This document shows positions 40,532-49,859 of a DNA stretch of 64,000 nucleotides, piece by piece. The translations under genes were made by a program, and so were the position numbers. Location: contig NZ_PZJO01000005.1 in the NCBI RefSeq assembly GCF_003206575.1, positions 219,476 through 283,475 of the forward strand. The letters are read 5' to 3'. The notes under the pieces are model-generated. The model was not told the DNA's origin, did no database searches, and worked only from the letters and a program-made list of their open reading frames with translations. This DNA comes from Salinicola endophyticus (GTDB lineage Bacteria; Pseudomonadota; Gammaproteobacteria; Pseudomonadales; Halomonadaceae). Numbering within the stretch: the stretch's first letter is position 1; each line of letters opens with the position of its first letter.

Positions 40532-41455
40532 CTAGCGGGGCGGACCGGCACTCTCCAGCACCCAGTCGCGAAAGGCGCGCATCGGTTCGGTCAGGTGGCG
40601 ATGGGTCGGGGTCAGCAGCGCCAGCCGTCCACGGCTGGGCAGGCTATCGGGCAGCGCCCGGACCAGGTTGCCCTGATCGAGCTCGGCGGCGAGCAGACGC
40701 ATCCAGCCGAGGGTGACCCCCTGGCCCGCGAGGGTGGCGTTCATCAGCAGCTGGAAGCTGTTGGCACGCAGGGTGTGCAGCGGCGGCTGCCAGTCGAAGC
40801 CGAGGGAGCGATACCAGTGCTCCCAGGTCAGCCAGTCGCGGTAGTGATCCTCCACCACCATCAGGGTGTGGCGGGCGAGCAGGTCGGCGGGGTCGGCGAC
40901 CGCACCGTGACGAGCCAGATAGACCGGGCTGCACACCGCGGCGACGCGCTCCTCGGCGAAGATCGGGCTGGCTTCGAGTCCGGGGGGATCGACCTCGTGG
41001 GGGATGTGGTAGTAGATGCCGAGATCGAATTCGGCCAGATCGAGCCGATAGGGGTCCTCGACGGTGAGGACTCGAATCTCGATGTCGGGATGCGCCTGCT
41101 GGAAATCGGGCAGCTGACGGGCGAGCCAGATCGAGGCGATGGTCGGGCTCGAGGCCAGGGTCAGCTGGCGGTCGTCGCCGCGCCGGCGCAGACGCGCAGT
41201 CTCGTCACGCAGTTCCCGCAGCAGCCGCTGCACCACGCGGAAGTAGTGCGCGCCGGCCGGGGTCAGGCGCAGGCCGTCATGCTGGCGTTCGAACAGCGGC
41301 CGGCCGAGATCCGTCTCGAGGCGCTTGATCTGGCGGCTGACCGCGCTCTGGGTCAGGCTCAGCTCACTGCCGGCCTGGGTGAAGCTCGAATGGCGGGCGG
41401 CCGCCTCGAAGGTGCGCAGGCAGGCCAGTGGGGGGAGCACGTCGCGAATGGGCAT
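40532..41455 (-). CDS. LysR-family transcriptional regulator (GcvA-like)
   Basis: 307 residues. The N-terminal winged helix-turn-helix is at residues 8-66 (LACLRTFEAAARHSSFTQAGSELSLTQSAVSRQIKRLE), followed by a type 2 periplasmic-binding-like effector domain. The LPPLACLRTFEAAARH opening is typical of the GcvA/AmpR branch. It lies 89 nt downstream of the CocE-like hydrolase on the same strand, so it could control the transporter/hydrolase pair or read through from it. Effector unknown. Confidence 0.9.
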   Translation of the reverse strand: MPIRDVLPPLACLRTFEAAARHSSFTQAGSELSLTQSAVSRQIKRLETDLGRPLFERQHDGLRLTPAGAHYFRVVQRLLRELRDETARLRRRGDDRQLTLASSPTIASIWLARQLPDFQQAHPDIEIRVLTVEDPYRLDLAEFDLGIYYHIPHEVDPPGLEASPIFAEERVAAVCSPVYLARHGAVADPADLLARHTLMVVEDHYRDWLTWEHWYRSLGFDWQPPLHTLRANSFQLLMNATLAGQGVTLGWMRLLAAELDQGNLVRALPDSLPSRGRLALLTPTHRHLTEPMRAFRDWVLESAGPPR

Positions 41456-41544
41456 GGGGCGTCCGGAACCGAGTTCTCTCGGCCCCGGAGCATAGCACGA
41501 GTGGTGCACGCCACCTTCGGTCGCGACGTCCTGGAGCGGGACAC

Positions 41545-43593
41545 TCAGATGGCGCGACGCGGGATCTCGCGGGCCCAGCGCTTCTCGCTGACCAGCGTCT
41601 CGCCCTCATGGGCGATCTGCTCGGCGCTCAGGTAGAAGGTGGTCTCGTCGCAGTGCAGGTGATAGCGGCTGACCACCTCGACGCCGAAGCGCGACTCGCC
41701 CGACTCGCGCCCGGCGCGGTAGGTCCACTCGATGTCGGCGCGGGTGCGGGTCGCGTCGCTGGGGTGGCTGACATAGACCTCGCGGGCCTTCTGCTCGACG
41801 CGCAGGCCGTGATCCTCGAAGCGGATATCGCCCATGTCGTCCTCCACCGTCACCGTCACTTCGCCGCTGCCGACATCCTCGCTGAGGGTGCGCCTTGGAT
41901 GGCCCGGGCGCAGCGTCTCGATCCGGCACGGCGGCGCGCTCTCCGGCGGTTCGAACGGCATCGGCACGTAGGGCGCCTGGCAGATCGGCAGTGACAGCGT
42001 CGGCGTGCCGGCCTCGAGGGTGAGATCCGCACGTCGCGGCGGCGACCACACCAGCGGAAAGCTGGCGCTGGAGAGCGCCAGGCGCAGACGATGCCCGGGG
42101 GGCAGCCGGTAGCCGATCAGGTCCAGCGCCAGATCGATCTCCATGCGCTCGCCGGGGACCGGTGGGGTGAGCGTGGCCGGGTCGTCGCGGAGGGACAGAT
42201 TGAGCGTGGCGTAGCTGATCAGCGCGCTCTCCCCGCTGGGGGCGACATCGCACAGGCGCACGTGCAGCTGGCCACAGCGCTCGGTGCTGCTCAGGCTGGC
42301 GCGCAGCCTGGGCTGGCCGAGCAGGTCGAGCCCTTCGGCGTAGGGCGCGGAGTCGAAGGTCAGCGCCAGGCCGTCGTCGCGGCGCTGATCCGGCGGGAAG
42401 TCGGCGCCGAACCACAGCGGGATATACTCGCCCTGCAGCGCGCCGGCGGTCAGCGGCGAAGCGATCGCGCGGTCCTCGCTCAGACGTCCTTGCGGCACCA
42501 GGCCGGCATCGCCGAGGGTGAGCGGTTGCCACGCGATCTCCTCGGCCGGGGCGGGCCAGGCGCGGGTCTGCACCCATCGGCCCGGACGCTCAAGATACTT
42601 GGGTGCCGGCGGCACGCCATCCTGCAGATAGAAGGTGCAGGGCGGCTCGTCCATGATCCCGGTGTCGATCCCCTTGAGCCAGTAGTCCCACCAGCGCAGC
42701 GCCTCCTGCAGAAAGCCGATGGCCGGGTCGGGAATCGCAAAGTGGGGGTACTTGTGCATCCAGGGGCCGAGCAGCGCCTTCTTCGGGCAGGAGAGGTGCT
42801 CCATCATCCGCGGAATGGTGTTGACGTAGGAGTCCGCCCAGCCGCTGATCATGTAGACCGCAGCTTCGATGTCGGCGTAGCGCTCGCAGATCGAGCCATG
42901 CTGCCAATAGGCGTCGCGCTGCTGATGACGCAGCCAGGGCTCGGCCAGTAGCGGCATGTTGTCGAGGCGCTGCTTCCACAGCTCTCGCCAGCGTTCTCCG
43001 ACCAGTGCCGGGTCGGGTACGGCCGCGGAGAAGCTCAGCATGGTCGCCGCCCAGCCCAGGTTCTCCAGCAGCATGTTGCCGCCCTTGTAGTGGATATCGT
43101 CGGCGTAGCGGTCGTCGGTGGAGCAGAGGGTGATGATCGCCTTGAGGGGTTCGGGTCTGAGCGCGGCCAGCTGCAGGCTGTTGAAGCCGCCCCAGGAGAT
43201 ACCCATCATGCCGAGGTTGCCATCGCACCACGGCTGCGCGGCGATCCAGTCGATCACTTCCAGCGCGTCGGCCTGCTCCTGGGGCGCGTACTCATCCTCC
43301 ATCAGACCATCGGACTCGCCGTTGCCGCGCATGTCGACACGCACACAGGCGTAGCCGTGGCCGGCGAGCCAGGGGTGGGTGAGTTCATCGCGCACCGCGG
43401 TGCCATCGCGCTTGCGGTAGGGCAGGTACTCGAGGATCGCCGGCACCGGCGCCGCTTCGGCGTTTTCGTCCGGTGTGCCAATGGCTCCTTCGGGTAACCA
43501 GATACGGGCGGCCAGGCGCGTGCCGTCTGCCAGCACGATCCACTGGTTCTCGATTTCGCGTACGCGGTGTGGGAAGTCCTGTTTGATCTTCAT
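41545..43593 (-). CDS. CocE/NonD-family hydrolase (X-Pro dipeptidyl-peptidase S15 type)
   Basis: 682 residues, cytoplasmic. An alpha/beta hydrolase core with nucleophile motif MGISWGGFNS (about residues 145-154), preceded by VRVDMRGNGESDG, and the family lid region. The C-terminal 250 residues form the beta-jelly-roll X-Pro dipeptidyl-peptidase domain (YRLPPGHRLRLALSSASFPLVWSP near 535). Members hydrolyse esters or amides such as cocaine or X-Pro peptides. ATG 43593 overlaps the stop of the BCCT gene (ATGA), so uptake and hydrolysis of one compound are probably linked (inference). A very long upstream frame runs through the BCCT gene and is a shadow. Confidence 0.9.
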   Translation of the reverse strand: MKIKQDFPHRVREIENQWIVLADGTRLAARIWLPEGAIGTPDENAEAAPVPAILEYLPYRKRDGTAVRDELTHPWLAGHGYACVRVDMRGNGESDGLMEDEYAPQEQADALEVIDWIAAQPWCDGNLGMMGISWGGFNSLQLAALRPEPLKAIITLCSTDDRYADDIHYKGGNMLLENLGWAATMLSFSAAVPDPALVGERWRELWKQRLDNMPLLAEPWLRHQQRDAYWQHGSICERYADIEAAVYMISGWADSYVNTIPRMMEHLSCPKKALLGPWMHKYPHFAIPDPAIGFLQEALRWWDYWLKGIDTGIMDEPPCTFYLQDGVPPAPKYLERPGRWVQTRAWPAPAEEIAWQPLTLGDAGLVPQGRLSEDRAIASPLTAGALQGEYIPLWFGADFPPDQRRDDGLALTFDSAPYAEGLDLLGQPRLRASLSSTERCGQLHVRLCDVAPSGESALISYATLNLSLRDDPATLTPPVPGERMEIDLALDLIGYRLPPGHRLRLALSSASFPLVWSPPRRADLTLEAGTPTLSLPICQAPYVPMPFEPPESAPPCRIETLRPGHPRRTLSEDVGSGEVTVTVEDDMGDIRFEDHGLRVEQKAREVYVSHPSDATRTRADIEWTYRAGRESGESRFGVEVVSRYHLHCDETTFYLSAEQIAHEGETLVSEKRWAREIPRRAI

Positions 43594-45170
43594 GCCTTGT
43601 CCTTGGCTGCGTGGGAAGGAGTCGACGGTGTCGGTACGACGTCGAGCCGCTCGGGATGCTTGAGCCAGACCCACAGCGAACCCGAGGCCAGCAGCACGAT
43701 CAGCATCGACGGCAGTCCGCCGAGGTTGGAGAGCATCTTGATGCCGTCGATACCGACGAAACTGACCATGACCCAGGAGACCAGGCCGACGATCACGCCC
43801 CAGATCACCTTCATCGTGACGCCGGCGTTGAGATCGGAGTCGGCGGTCAGGCCGCGGGTGCAGAGATTGCCGATGGCGTCGGTCTGCGAGTCGGCGGCGG
43901 TGACGTAGGAGATGTAGGCGATGAACAGCAGCAGCGGCACCCACACCTGGGAGAGCGGCAGGTGGCGGAAGAGTTCGTAGAGCACGTTCTCCACCCCGCG
44001 CTGATCGAGGATGGCGTAGAGATCGGTGCCGCTCTCGCCGGCTCCCAGATGCGACTGGAAGTAGAGTGCGGTGCCCGAGAAGATCAGGATCCAGACACAG
44101 GCGAACAGCGCCGGATAGAGCAGGTTCACGCGCAGGAATTCGCGTACCGTGTAGCCGCGCGAGATCTTGCCCAGAAACAGCGCTGCCACCGGCGCCCAGG
44201 CGAACCACACCGCCCAGTAGAAGATCGACCACCACTGCGGCCACTGATCACTTCCCGCAGCGCCGGTGAACAGGCTCTTGGTGAAGAAGTTGTCGAGATA
44301 GATGCCGAACGATTCCACCCCCAGGGCCAGACAGAAGACCGTGGGGCCGACCACGAACACGAAGATACCGAGGATCAGCAGCAGCAGTGCGTTGAGCGAC
44401 GACAGCCGGGCAATGCCCTTCTGCAGGCCGCTGGCGGCGGAGAGCACGAAGGTGACCACGATAATGGCGATGATCACGCCCAGACGCAGTGGGCTGGTCT
44501 CGCCGCCCAGATACTGGCCCACGCCGCCGGCCAGGGTCAGGGCGCCGGTGCCCAGCGACGACGCCATGCCGGCGACCAGGGCATAGAGCGATACCGCATC
44601 GATCAGCCCGGCGAAGCGCTTCACCCGCGGCCCGAACAGCGGCTCCAGCATGCTCGAGATCGAGAAGCGCAGGCGCAGATTGTAGAAGGCCAGGGCAAAG
44701 ATCAACGCCGGCACGGCGTAGATCGCGTAGGGCGTGAACGACCAGTGCAGGAACATGGTCGACATGGCGAACAGCATGGCGTCGCTCGACCCCGCTTCCA
44801 GTCCACTGGAGGCCGGCGGCTCCATGTAGTGGTAGAGCGGCTCGGCGGTGGTCCAGAACAGCACCCCCACGGCCAGGGTGGTGCACAGGGTGATCGAGAA
44901 CCAGCGCAGCGGCGAGAGCAGCGGGGTGGCCTCGGCGCCACCGATGCGTACACGGCCGAGGGGCGAGACATAGATGATCAGCGCCATGATCAGCAGATAG
45001 AGACTGCCCAGGCTGAACAGCCACGAGAAGTTGTCGAGCACCGCGGCGTTGAGCGCGCTGGCGGTGGCGAGGAAGGCGTCGAGATCGACATAGCTGGCGA
45101 CCACGGCGCCCAGCAGGATCAGGAAGGTCGGCCAGAATACCAGCGGCCGCAGCGAGGTTTGCATACCCAT
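43590..45170 (-). CDS. BCCT-family transporter with divergent substrate-site motifs
   Basis: 526 residues, about 12 membrane helices, secondary carrier in the inner membrane. The family core reads QWWSIFYWAVWFAWAPVAALFLGKISRGYTVREFL near residue 310, a clear BCCT signature but with Val-Trp where a double Trp is usual. The helix usually reading HWGxxAWAIYA reads HWSFTPYAIYAVPAL here, replacing an aromatic-box Trp by Tyr next to a Pro. The substrate may therefore not be plain betaine. There is no long charged C-terminal osmosensor tail. Start/stop overlap with the CocE-like hydrolase supports a catabolic uptake role. Confidence 0.9.
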   Translation of the reverse strand: MGMQTSLRPLVFWPTFLILLGAVVASYVDLDAFLATASALNAAVLDNFSWLFSLGSLYLLIMALIIYVSPLGRVRIGGAEATPLLSPLRWFSITLCTTLAVGVLFWTTAEPLYHYMEPPASSGLEAGSSDAMLFAMSTMFLHWSFTPYAIYAVPALIFALAFYNLRLRFSISSMLEPLFGPRVKRFAGLIDAVSLYALVAGMASSLGTGALTLAGGVGQYLGGETSPLRLGVIIAIIVVTFVLSAASGLQKGIARLSSLNALLLLILGIFVFVVGPTVFCLALGVESFGIYLDNFFTKSLFTGAAGSDQWPQWWSIFYWAVWFAWAPVAALFLGKISRGYTVREFLRVNLLYPALFACVWILIFSGTALYFQSHLGAGESGTDLYAILDQRGVENVLYELFRHLPLSQVWVPLLLFIAYISYVTAADSQTDAIGNLCTRGLTADSDLNAGVTMKVIWGVIVGLVSWVMVSFVGIDGIKMLSNLGGLPSMLIVLLASGSLWVWLKHPERLDVVPTPSTPSHAAKDKA

Positions 45171-45388
45171 CTCCGGTTATCGTTATCGTGTGGCGGCAGG
45201 CGCGCAGCATGCGCTGTCGTCATGGCGATATACCCTAACCGCTGCCGCGGGGCATCCTTCAAGCGGCGGCTGGGAATGGGGGTATGCGCCCAGCGCATGC
45301 CTGGCCGGCAAGCGGGCGGCAGGCCCCGGCGCGACGATCGGCTAAGATGGGCCCCGGACGAGACGCAAGAGGCGCGACAGGAGCGACG

Positions 45389-45604
45389 ATGGAACCCGAG
45401 GATCTGAACAAGCTGGTGAGTGTGCGCATGCCGTTCGGCAAGTACGAAGGCCGCCTGATCGCCGATCTGCCTGGCCCCTATCTGGCCTGGTTCGCCCGCG
45501 AGGGCTTTCCCCGTGGGGAGATCGGCCAGCTTCTGGCGCTGATGCACGAGATCGACCACAACGGCCTCAGCGATCTGCTCGAGCCGCTGCGCCGCCGCGG
45601 TTAG
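45389..45604 (+). CDS. DUF3820 protein
   Basis: 71 residues. The MPFGKYEGRLIADLPGPYLAWFAREGFP stretch is the DUF3820 hallmark; the fold is a small helical domain once described in a quorum-sensing-regulated virulence factor, without proven activity. GGAGCGACG precedes the ATG. The stop codon TAG is part of a TTAG tetranucleotide that is duplicated at the far end of the intergenic element that follows. Confidence 0.85.
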   Translation: MEPEDLNKLVSVRMPFGKYEGRLIADLPGPYLAWFAREGFPRGEIGQLLALMHEIDHNGLSDLLEPLRRRG

Positions 45605-45751
45605 GGAAACGCTACATAAATCGACGAGCGAGATGAAGCGCAAGGCGCATGGAACACAGAACGCGAGACATAACATGGGGTTAGGCGAGTGTTCGAGTAC
45701 CACGCAACGCAGCGATTCGCTGGCGCAGGCATTTATGCAGCGTTTCCTTAG
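45601..45751. repeat. Intergenic palindromic element B1 (MITE-like), TTAG-bounded
   Basis: A 143-bp element (45605-45747) flanked by TTAG direct repeats (45601-45604 and 45748-45751). Terminal inverted repeats are 17 bp with one mismatch: GGAAACGCTACATAAAT on the left and the complement of GGAAACGCTGCATAAAT on the right. Inside it shares ATAACATGGGGTTAGGCGAG with the element at 53660. The left TTAG holds the DUF3820 stop and the right TTAG holds the stop of the convergent J-domain gene. No coding capacity. Confidence 0.8.
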
Positions 45752-46152
45752 GCCAGTAGCCGGCCAAGTAGATGGGCCACCACCAGGCCCACGGTGATCG
45801 CGGCAGTGAGCCACAGGCGGCGGGGTTTGCGCTGCTGATAGTGCTGCAGGGCGACATCGAGCTTGCGGGTCAACTGCGCCTGGCGTGTGGTGGGCGCGCC
45901 GGGCGGCGAGAAGTCGTTGGCGGCGTCGCCGTGCCAGTGCGGCGCATGGGTCAGTCCCAGGCCGGCGCGCAGGCGGCCGATATCGCCCAGCAGCTGGTGC
46001 ATGTCGTCGTATTCGGCGCGGCGTTCGGGGGAGCCCAGTGCGGCCTGGGCATCCGCCTTGAGCGATTGATTGGCACAGTGGCGGATGGCGTGTTCGATCT
46101 CCTCCGCGGTGGCGGTGGGTGGGATGCCGAGTCGTAGATAGAGATCACGCAT
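45748..46152 (-). CDS. J-domain-like protein with C-terminal membrane anchor, degenerate HPD
   Basis: 134 residues. The N-terminus (DLYLRLGIPPTATAEEIEHAIR) is like J-domain helix I and II, and SPERRAEYD like helix IV, but the HPD tripeptide that activates DnaK is absent (the region reads HCANQSLKAD). A hydrophobic helix (about 112-134) ends the protein, which suggests a tail anchor. It starts 8 nt before the stop of the TerB/J-domain gene, so the pair is co-translated. The stop TAA is part of the TTAG boundary of element B1. Function unknown; it may be a regulator or decoy partner of its neighbour. Confidence 0.8.
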   Translation of the reverse strand: MRDLYLRLGIPPTATAEEIEHAIRHCANQSLKADAQAALGSPERRAEYDDMHQLLGDIGRLRAGLGLTHAPHWHGDAANDFSPPGAPTTRQAQLTRKLDVALQHYQQRKPRRLWLTAAITVGLVVAHLLGRLLA

Positions 46153-47341
46153 GCTGCATCAACAGGTCGTAGGCGTTCTTGATGCGCTGGAAGCGCTGCG
46201 AGGCGAGGTTGATCCGCCACTCGCTCTGACCGTGGAAACGGTCGGGGTGGTGGCGTTGGGCCAGGCGCCGATAGGCGAGTTTGATCTCCCGCGGTGAGGC
46301 GCTGGTGTCCAGCTCCAGTTCGATCAGCGCGCGGCGGATGGGGTAGGAGGGCGCGTCGAAACCGGCGCGCTGGCGCTGCCGGCTCTGCTCGCGCTGCCAC
46401 TGGCGCTGTTGCTCTTGGTGCTGACTTTCCTGCTCCTGGCGCTGTCGCTCTCGGCGCTGGCGTTCCTGGTACTGGCGCTGCTGCTGCTCCTGGCGTTGAC
46501 GCTGTGCGGCTTCTTCGCGCTGGCGCTGGGCCTGTTCGCGCTGGCGCTGAGCCTGTTCGCGGCGCAGGGCTTCCGCCTCGGCCTGGCGCCGCGCCTGTTC
46601 ACGCTGCTGAGCTTGTGCCTCGGCCTGGCGCTTGGCGTGGGCCTGGGCACGGCGTTCGCGCTCGGCCTGCGCCGCCGCCTCTCGCTGCTGTTCGCGTTCG
46701 CGGGCCTGCTGGGCCTGCTGGCGGCGCCACTGCTGCTGTTGCTTGTGTTCGCGCCACTGGTTCTCGGCCAGGCGCCGGACCCGGTCCCGCCAGGAGCCGC
46801 GATACTCGCCGGCGTTGGCCTGGGTCGAGCCGGTATCACCTTCCTCGACTTCCGCGGTGTCCTCGGCCTCCGGTTCGACGGGCTGCCAGTGGCTGCGGTG
46901 GCTGAGATCCTCGGGCGCGGCCAGGGTCCGGCCGGTGACCTCACGGTAGAGCGCGCGCAGGGCGTCCGGCGAAACCCCGGAGAGATCGGCCAGGAAACGC
47001 AGGATATGGTGATTGCGCAGACTCAGCGCGCCGTCGCTGGTGGCGAGAACCACCGCCTGGCGCAGAAAGGCGATGATCGGCCCGGTCTGTTCCTTCGTCA
47101 GCACCTCGGCGGCGAGCTGGACGTCGCCCAGATCCTGTCGCCTGGCCGCCGCCAGCAGCGTCTCCAGATCACGGCGGTGATGCGCGCGCGCGGCCAGACG
47201 TTCGAGATAGCGGCGGTCTTCATCGAGCGGGACGTGCTTGTTGGCAAAGACCCAGCACAGCAGCAAGAGCTCGGCGCTCTCACGCTGATGGGGGCTCTTC
47301 ACGAGCAGCGACTCGAAGGCTGAGAAGCCGGTGGCGACCAT
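46145..47341 (-). CDS. TerB-like and J-domain protein joined by a long Q/R/E-rich coiled coil
   Basis: 398 residues. Residues 1-135 look like a TerB/DjlA-type helical domain (ESAELLLLCWVFANKHVPLDEDRRYLERL). Residues 165-330 are almost wholly Gln, Arg, Glu and Ala (many RQRE/QRQ repeats), predicted as a long coiled coil or single helix. The last 65 residues are a canonical J-domain with HHPDRF (HPD intact), so DnaK stimulation is likely. No membrane segment is present. The start at 47341 is preferred over 47371 because a GGA-rich site stands before it; the difference is ten residues. Confidence 0.85.
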   Translation of the reverse strand: MVATGFSAFESLLVKSPHQRESAELLLLCWVFANKHVPLDEDRRYLERLAARAHHRRDLETLLAAARRQDLGDVQLAAEVLTKEQTGPIIAFLRQAVVLATSDGALSLRNHHILRFLADLSGVSPDALRALYREVTGRTLAAPEDLSHRSHWQPVEPEAEDTAEVEEGDTGSTQANAGEYRGSWRDRVRRLAENQWREHKQQQQWRRQQAQQAREREQQREAAAQAERERRAQAHAKRQAEAQAQQREQARRQAEAEALRREQAQRQREQAQRQREEAAQRQRQEQQQRQYQERQRRERQRQEQESQHQEQQRQWQREQSRQRQRAGFDAPSYPIRRALIELELDTSASPREIKLAYRRLAQRHHPDRFHGQSEWRINLASQRFQRIKNAYDLLMQHA

Positions 47342-47457
47342 GGGCGTTCCGCATGAGCCGATGCGGGGCATCGGTTAGCTGTTGTTTGTCGCCGAGTATA
47401 CCCAAATCGACCACCCCGACGTCAGCCTCTAAAGCCGCGGTCGATCGACGCTGCGCC

Positions 47458-47892
47458 TCAGCTCATGCCCGAGCGCTTGGCGAGATTCTCCGGGCCGAAG
47501 GAGTCGGGCAGCAGTGTGTCCATGGTGTAGCGCTTGAGCGGCTGGCCGTCGCCGTCGAGCACCACGATCGTGGTCTCGGGGGTGGCGAATTCGCGGATGC
47601 GCTGACGGCAGTCGCCACAGGGCGTGCACAGGTGCTCGCCGGGGCCGATCACGTAGATCTCGCGGATACGCTGCTCGCCGTTGGAGACCAGTGCGGCGAT
47701 GGCGCTGGCCTCGGCACACAGCCCCTTGTAGTTGGCACTCTCGACGTTGCAGCCGACGTAGGTCTGGCCGCTGGCGCCGATCAGGACCGCCCCCACCGGG
47801 TGGGCGGAGTAGGGCACGTAGGCGTTGGCACGCACGGCGAGTGCGGCCTGGCGGATGCTCTCGGGGACCGTGATGTCGCTGGGTTCAGTCAT
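47458..47892 (-). CDS. cdd: Cytidine deaminase
   Basis: Deaminates cytidine and deoxycytidine to uridine and deoxyuridine. 144 residues, the small homotetrameric form. Zinc ligands are in LCAEASAI (Cys and catalytic Glu) and TPCGDCRQ (two Cys). [14 protein letters not shown] is the usual N-terminal motif. It is the last gene of the deo operon and starts 8 nt before the end of deoD. Confidence 0.95.
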   Translation of the reverse strand: MTEPSDITVPESIRQAALAVRANAYVPYSAHPVGAVLIGASGQTYVGCNVESANYKGLCAEASAIAALVSNGEQRIREIYVIGPGEHLCTPCGDCRQRIREFATPETTIVVLDGDGQPLKRYTMDTLLPDSFGPENLAKRSGMS

Positions 47893-48616
47893 GGCTCGGT
47901 TCCTGGTCGTCGCGCAGCAGACCTTCCAGGGTGATCGCCATCATCTCGGCGAACCCGGTCTGGCGGGTCTGGGCGTCGAGCGCTTCGTGCTTGAGGATAT
48001 GGTCGGAGACGGTGCACACGGTCAGCGCGCGGGCGCCGAACTCGGCGCAGACGCCGTAGAGGCCGGCGGCTTCCATCTCCACGCCGAGGATGCCGTGGCG
48101 CTGCAGGGTGTGGAAGAAGGCGTCGTCCGGGGTGTAGAACAGGTCCGCCGAGAACAGGTTGCCCACCTTGACTCGGGTGCCACGCTCGCGGGCGGCGTCC
48201 ACCGTGTGGCGGGTCAGGGCGAAATCGGCGATGGCGGCGAAGTCGTGGCCGCCGAAGCGGGTGCGGTTGACGCCGGAGTCGGTGCAGGCGCCCATGCCGA
48301 TGACGATATCGTTGACGCCGACATCGTCGCGCACCGCGCCGCAGGAGCCCACGCGCACCAGACGCTGGACGCCGTACTCGGTGATCAGCTCCTTGGCGTA
48401 GATGGAGAGCGAGGGGATGCCCATGCCGCTGCCCATCACCGAGATGCGGCGGCCGCGGTAGGTGCCGGTGAAGCCGAGCATGTTGCGCACGCGGTTGACG
48501 CAGACGACGTCGTCGAGAAAGGTCTCGGCGATGAACTGGGCGCGTAGCGGATCGCCCGGCATCAGCACGGTGTCGGCAAAATCGCCCTCGCGGGCTTCGA
48601 TATGCGGGGTTGGCAT
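47885..48616 (-). CDS. deoD: Purine-nucleoside phosphorylase (DeoD type)
   Basis: Phosphorolyses purine (deoxy)ribonucleosides to base and (deoxy)ribose 1-phosphate. 243 residues, hexameric bacterial type. Begins [26 protein letters not shown], with RVGSCGAV and [10 protein letters not shown] (substrate-binding Met-Glu) and CTVSDH. Its product is passed to DeoB. It starts 1 nt after the deoB stop and overlaps cdd. Confidence 0.96.
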   Translation of the reverse strand: MPTPHIEAREGDFADTVLMPGDPLRAQFIAETFLDDVVCVNRVRNMLGFTGTYRGRRISVMGSGMGIPSLSIYAKELITEYGVQRLVRVGSCGAVRDDVGVNDIVIGMGACTDSGVNRTRFGGHDFAAIADFALTRHTVDAARERGTRVKVGNLFSADLFYTPDDAFFHTLQRHGILGVEMEAAGLYGVCAEFGARALTVCTVSDHILKHEALDAQTRQTGFAEMMAITLEGLLRDDQEPSHD

Positions 48617-48617
48617 G

Positions 48618-49859
48618 TCAGTCTCCTGAAGATCGCGCGGCCAGTAGTGAGGTGCCGTAGTCCATGGCGTCCAGGTCGAAGAACTCGGCCAGGGTCTGGC
48701 CGATATCGGCGTAGGTGTCGCGGGCGCCGAGGTCGCCGCTGGGGCCACCGCTGGCGAGCAGTACCGGCACCTGCTCGCGGGTGTGGTCGGTGCCGCGCCA
48801 GGTCGGGTCGTTGCCGTGGTCGGCGGTGAGGATCAGCAGGTCTTCGGGGGCCAGCCTGGCCAGCAGTTCGGGCAGGCGGCGGTCGAAGGCTTCCAGTGCG
48901 CTGGCATATCCCTCCGGGTCCCGGCGGTGGCCGTAGAGGGTGTCGAAGTCGACGAAATTGGTCATCACCAGCGTGTCCACGTCGGTCTTTCGGGCGTCGT
49001 CGATCGCCGTCAGGGTCGCCGCGAACAGGGCCTCGAAGCCGTGCGCCTTGCGCACCTCGCTGATGCCGCAGTGGGCGTAGATATCGCCGATCTTGCCTAC
49101 GCCGAGCACCTGGCCGCCGCCATCGTGGAGCTTTTGCAGCACTGTGGGCGTGGGCGGTTCGAGGGCGTAGTCGCGGCGGTTGCCGGTACGCTCGAAACTC
49201 GATGGTGTCTCGCCGACAAAGGGGCGCGCGATGACGCGGCCGATGTTGTAGGGCATCAGCAGTTCACGTGCGATCTCGCACAGCCGATAGAGGCGGTCGA
49301 GGCCGAAGTGCTGCTCGTGGGCGGCGATCTGGAACACCGAGTCCGCCGAGGTGTAGACGATCGGCTTGCCGCTGGCGATGTGTTCCGCGCCGAGGGCCTC
49401 GATCACCGGCACCCCGGAGGCGTGGCAGTTGCCGAGCACGCCGGGCAGCCCGGCCTGCGCGATCAGCGCCGCCAGCAGCTCCGGCGGAAAGCTCTCCTCA
49501 TGCTCGGGGAAATAGCCCCATTCGAACAGTGCCGGCACGCCGGCGATCTCCCAGTGGCCGGAGGGGGTGTCCTTGCCGGAGGAGATCTCGCGTGCGCAGG
49601 CCCAGCCTCCGGTCGGCTCGGCTGGGGGCGTCACCCCGGCGGCCCAGCTGCCGGTGGCGCGGTGATGGGCGTGATAGAGACCGAGCCGCGCCAGGTTGGG
49701 CAAGTCGAGCGGGCGTCCGGCGTCGGCGCGATAGCGGGCGATATGCCCCAGGGTGTCGGCACCGGCATCGCCGAAGGCGTCGGCATCGGGGGCATTGCCG
49801 ATACCGAAGGAGTCGAGCACCAGCAGCACGGCGCGGCGGGGCGTGACGGACGTGGTCAT
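48618..49859 (-). CDS. deoB: Phosphopentomutase
   Basis: Converts (deoxy)ribose 1-phosphate to the 5-phosphate. 413 residues of the alkaline-phosphatase-like superfamily. Metal-binding segments are [13 protein letters not shown] at the N-terminus, DTLGH near 40, and [18 protein letters not shown] near the C-terminus; [11 protein letters not shown] holds the phosphorylatable Thr. ATG 49859 overlaps the deoA stop as ATGA. Confidence 0.96.
   Translation of the reverse strand: MTTSVTPRRAVLLVLDSFGIGNAPDADAFGDAGADTLGHIARYRADAGRPLDLPNLARLGLYHAHHRATGSWAAGVTPPAEPTGGWACAREISSGKDTPSGHWEIAGVPALFEWGYFPEHEESFPPELLAALIAQAGLPGVLGNCHASGVPVIEALGAEHIASGKPIVYTSADSVFQIAAHEQHFGLDRLYRLCEIARELLMPYNIGRVIARPFVGETPSSFERTGNRRDYALEPPTPTVLQKLHDGGGQVLGVGKIGDIYAHCGISEVRKAHGFEALFAATLTAIDDARKTDVDTLVMTNFVDFDTLYGHRRDPEGYASALEAFDRRLPELLARLAPEDLLILTADHGNDPTWRGTDHTREQVPVLLASGGPSGDLGARDTYADIGQTLAEFFDLDAMDYGTSLLAARSSGD

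Noticed and set aside
43594-44244. Upstream in-frame extension of the CocE-like hydrolase to 899 residues
   Set aside because: The extension runs inside the BCCT gene in another frame and reads as Arg/Ala/Leu-rich shadow. The ATG at 43593 overlaps the BCCT stop and begins directly with the enzyme.
46294-46905. Plus-strand frames and apparent membrane-protein-like frame (46409-47323) opposite the QR-rich coil
   Set aside because: The leucine/alanine-rich translation is the mirror image of CAG/CGC-type codons for Gln and Arg on the minus strand, not a real membrane protein.
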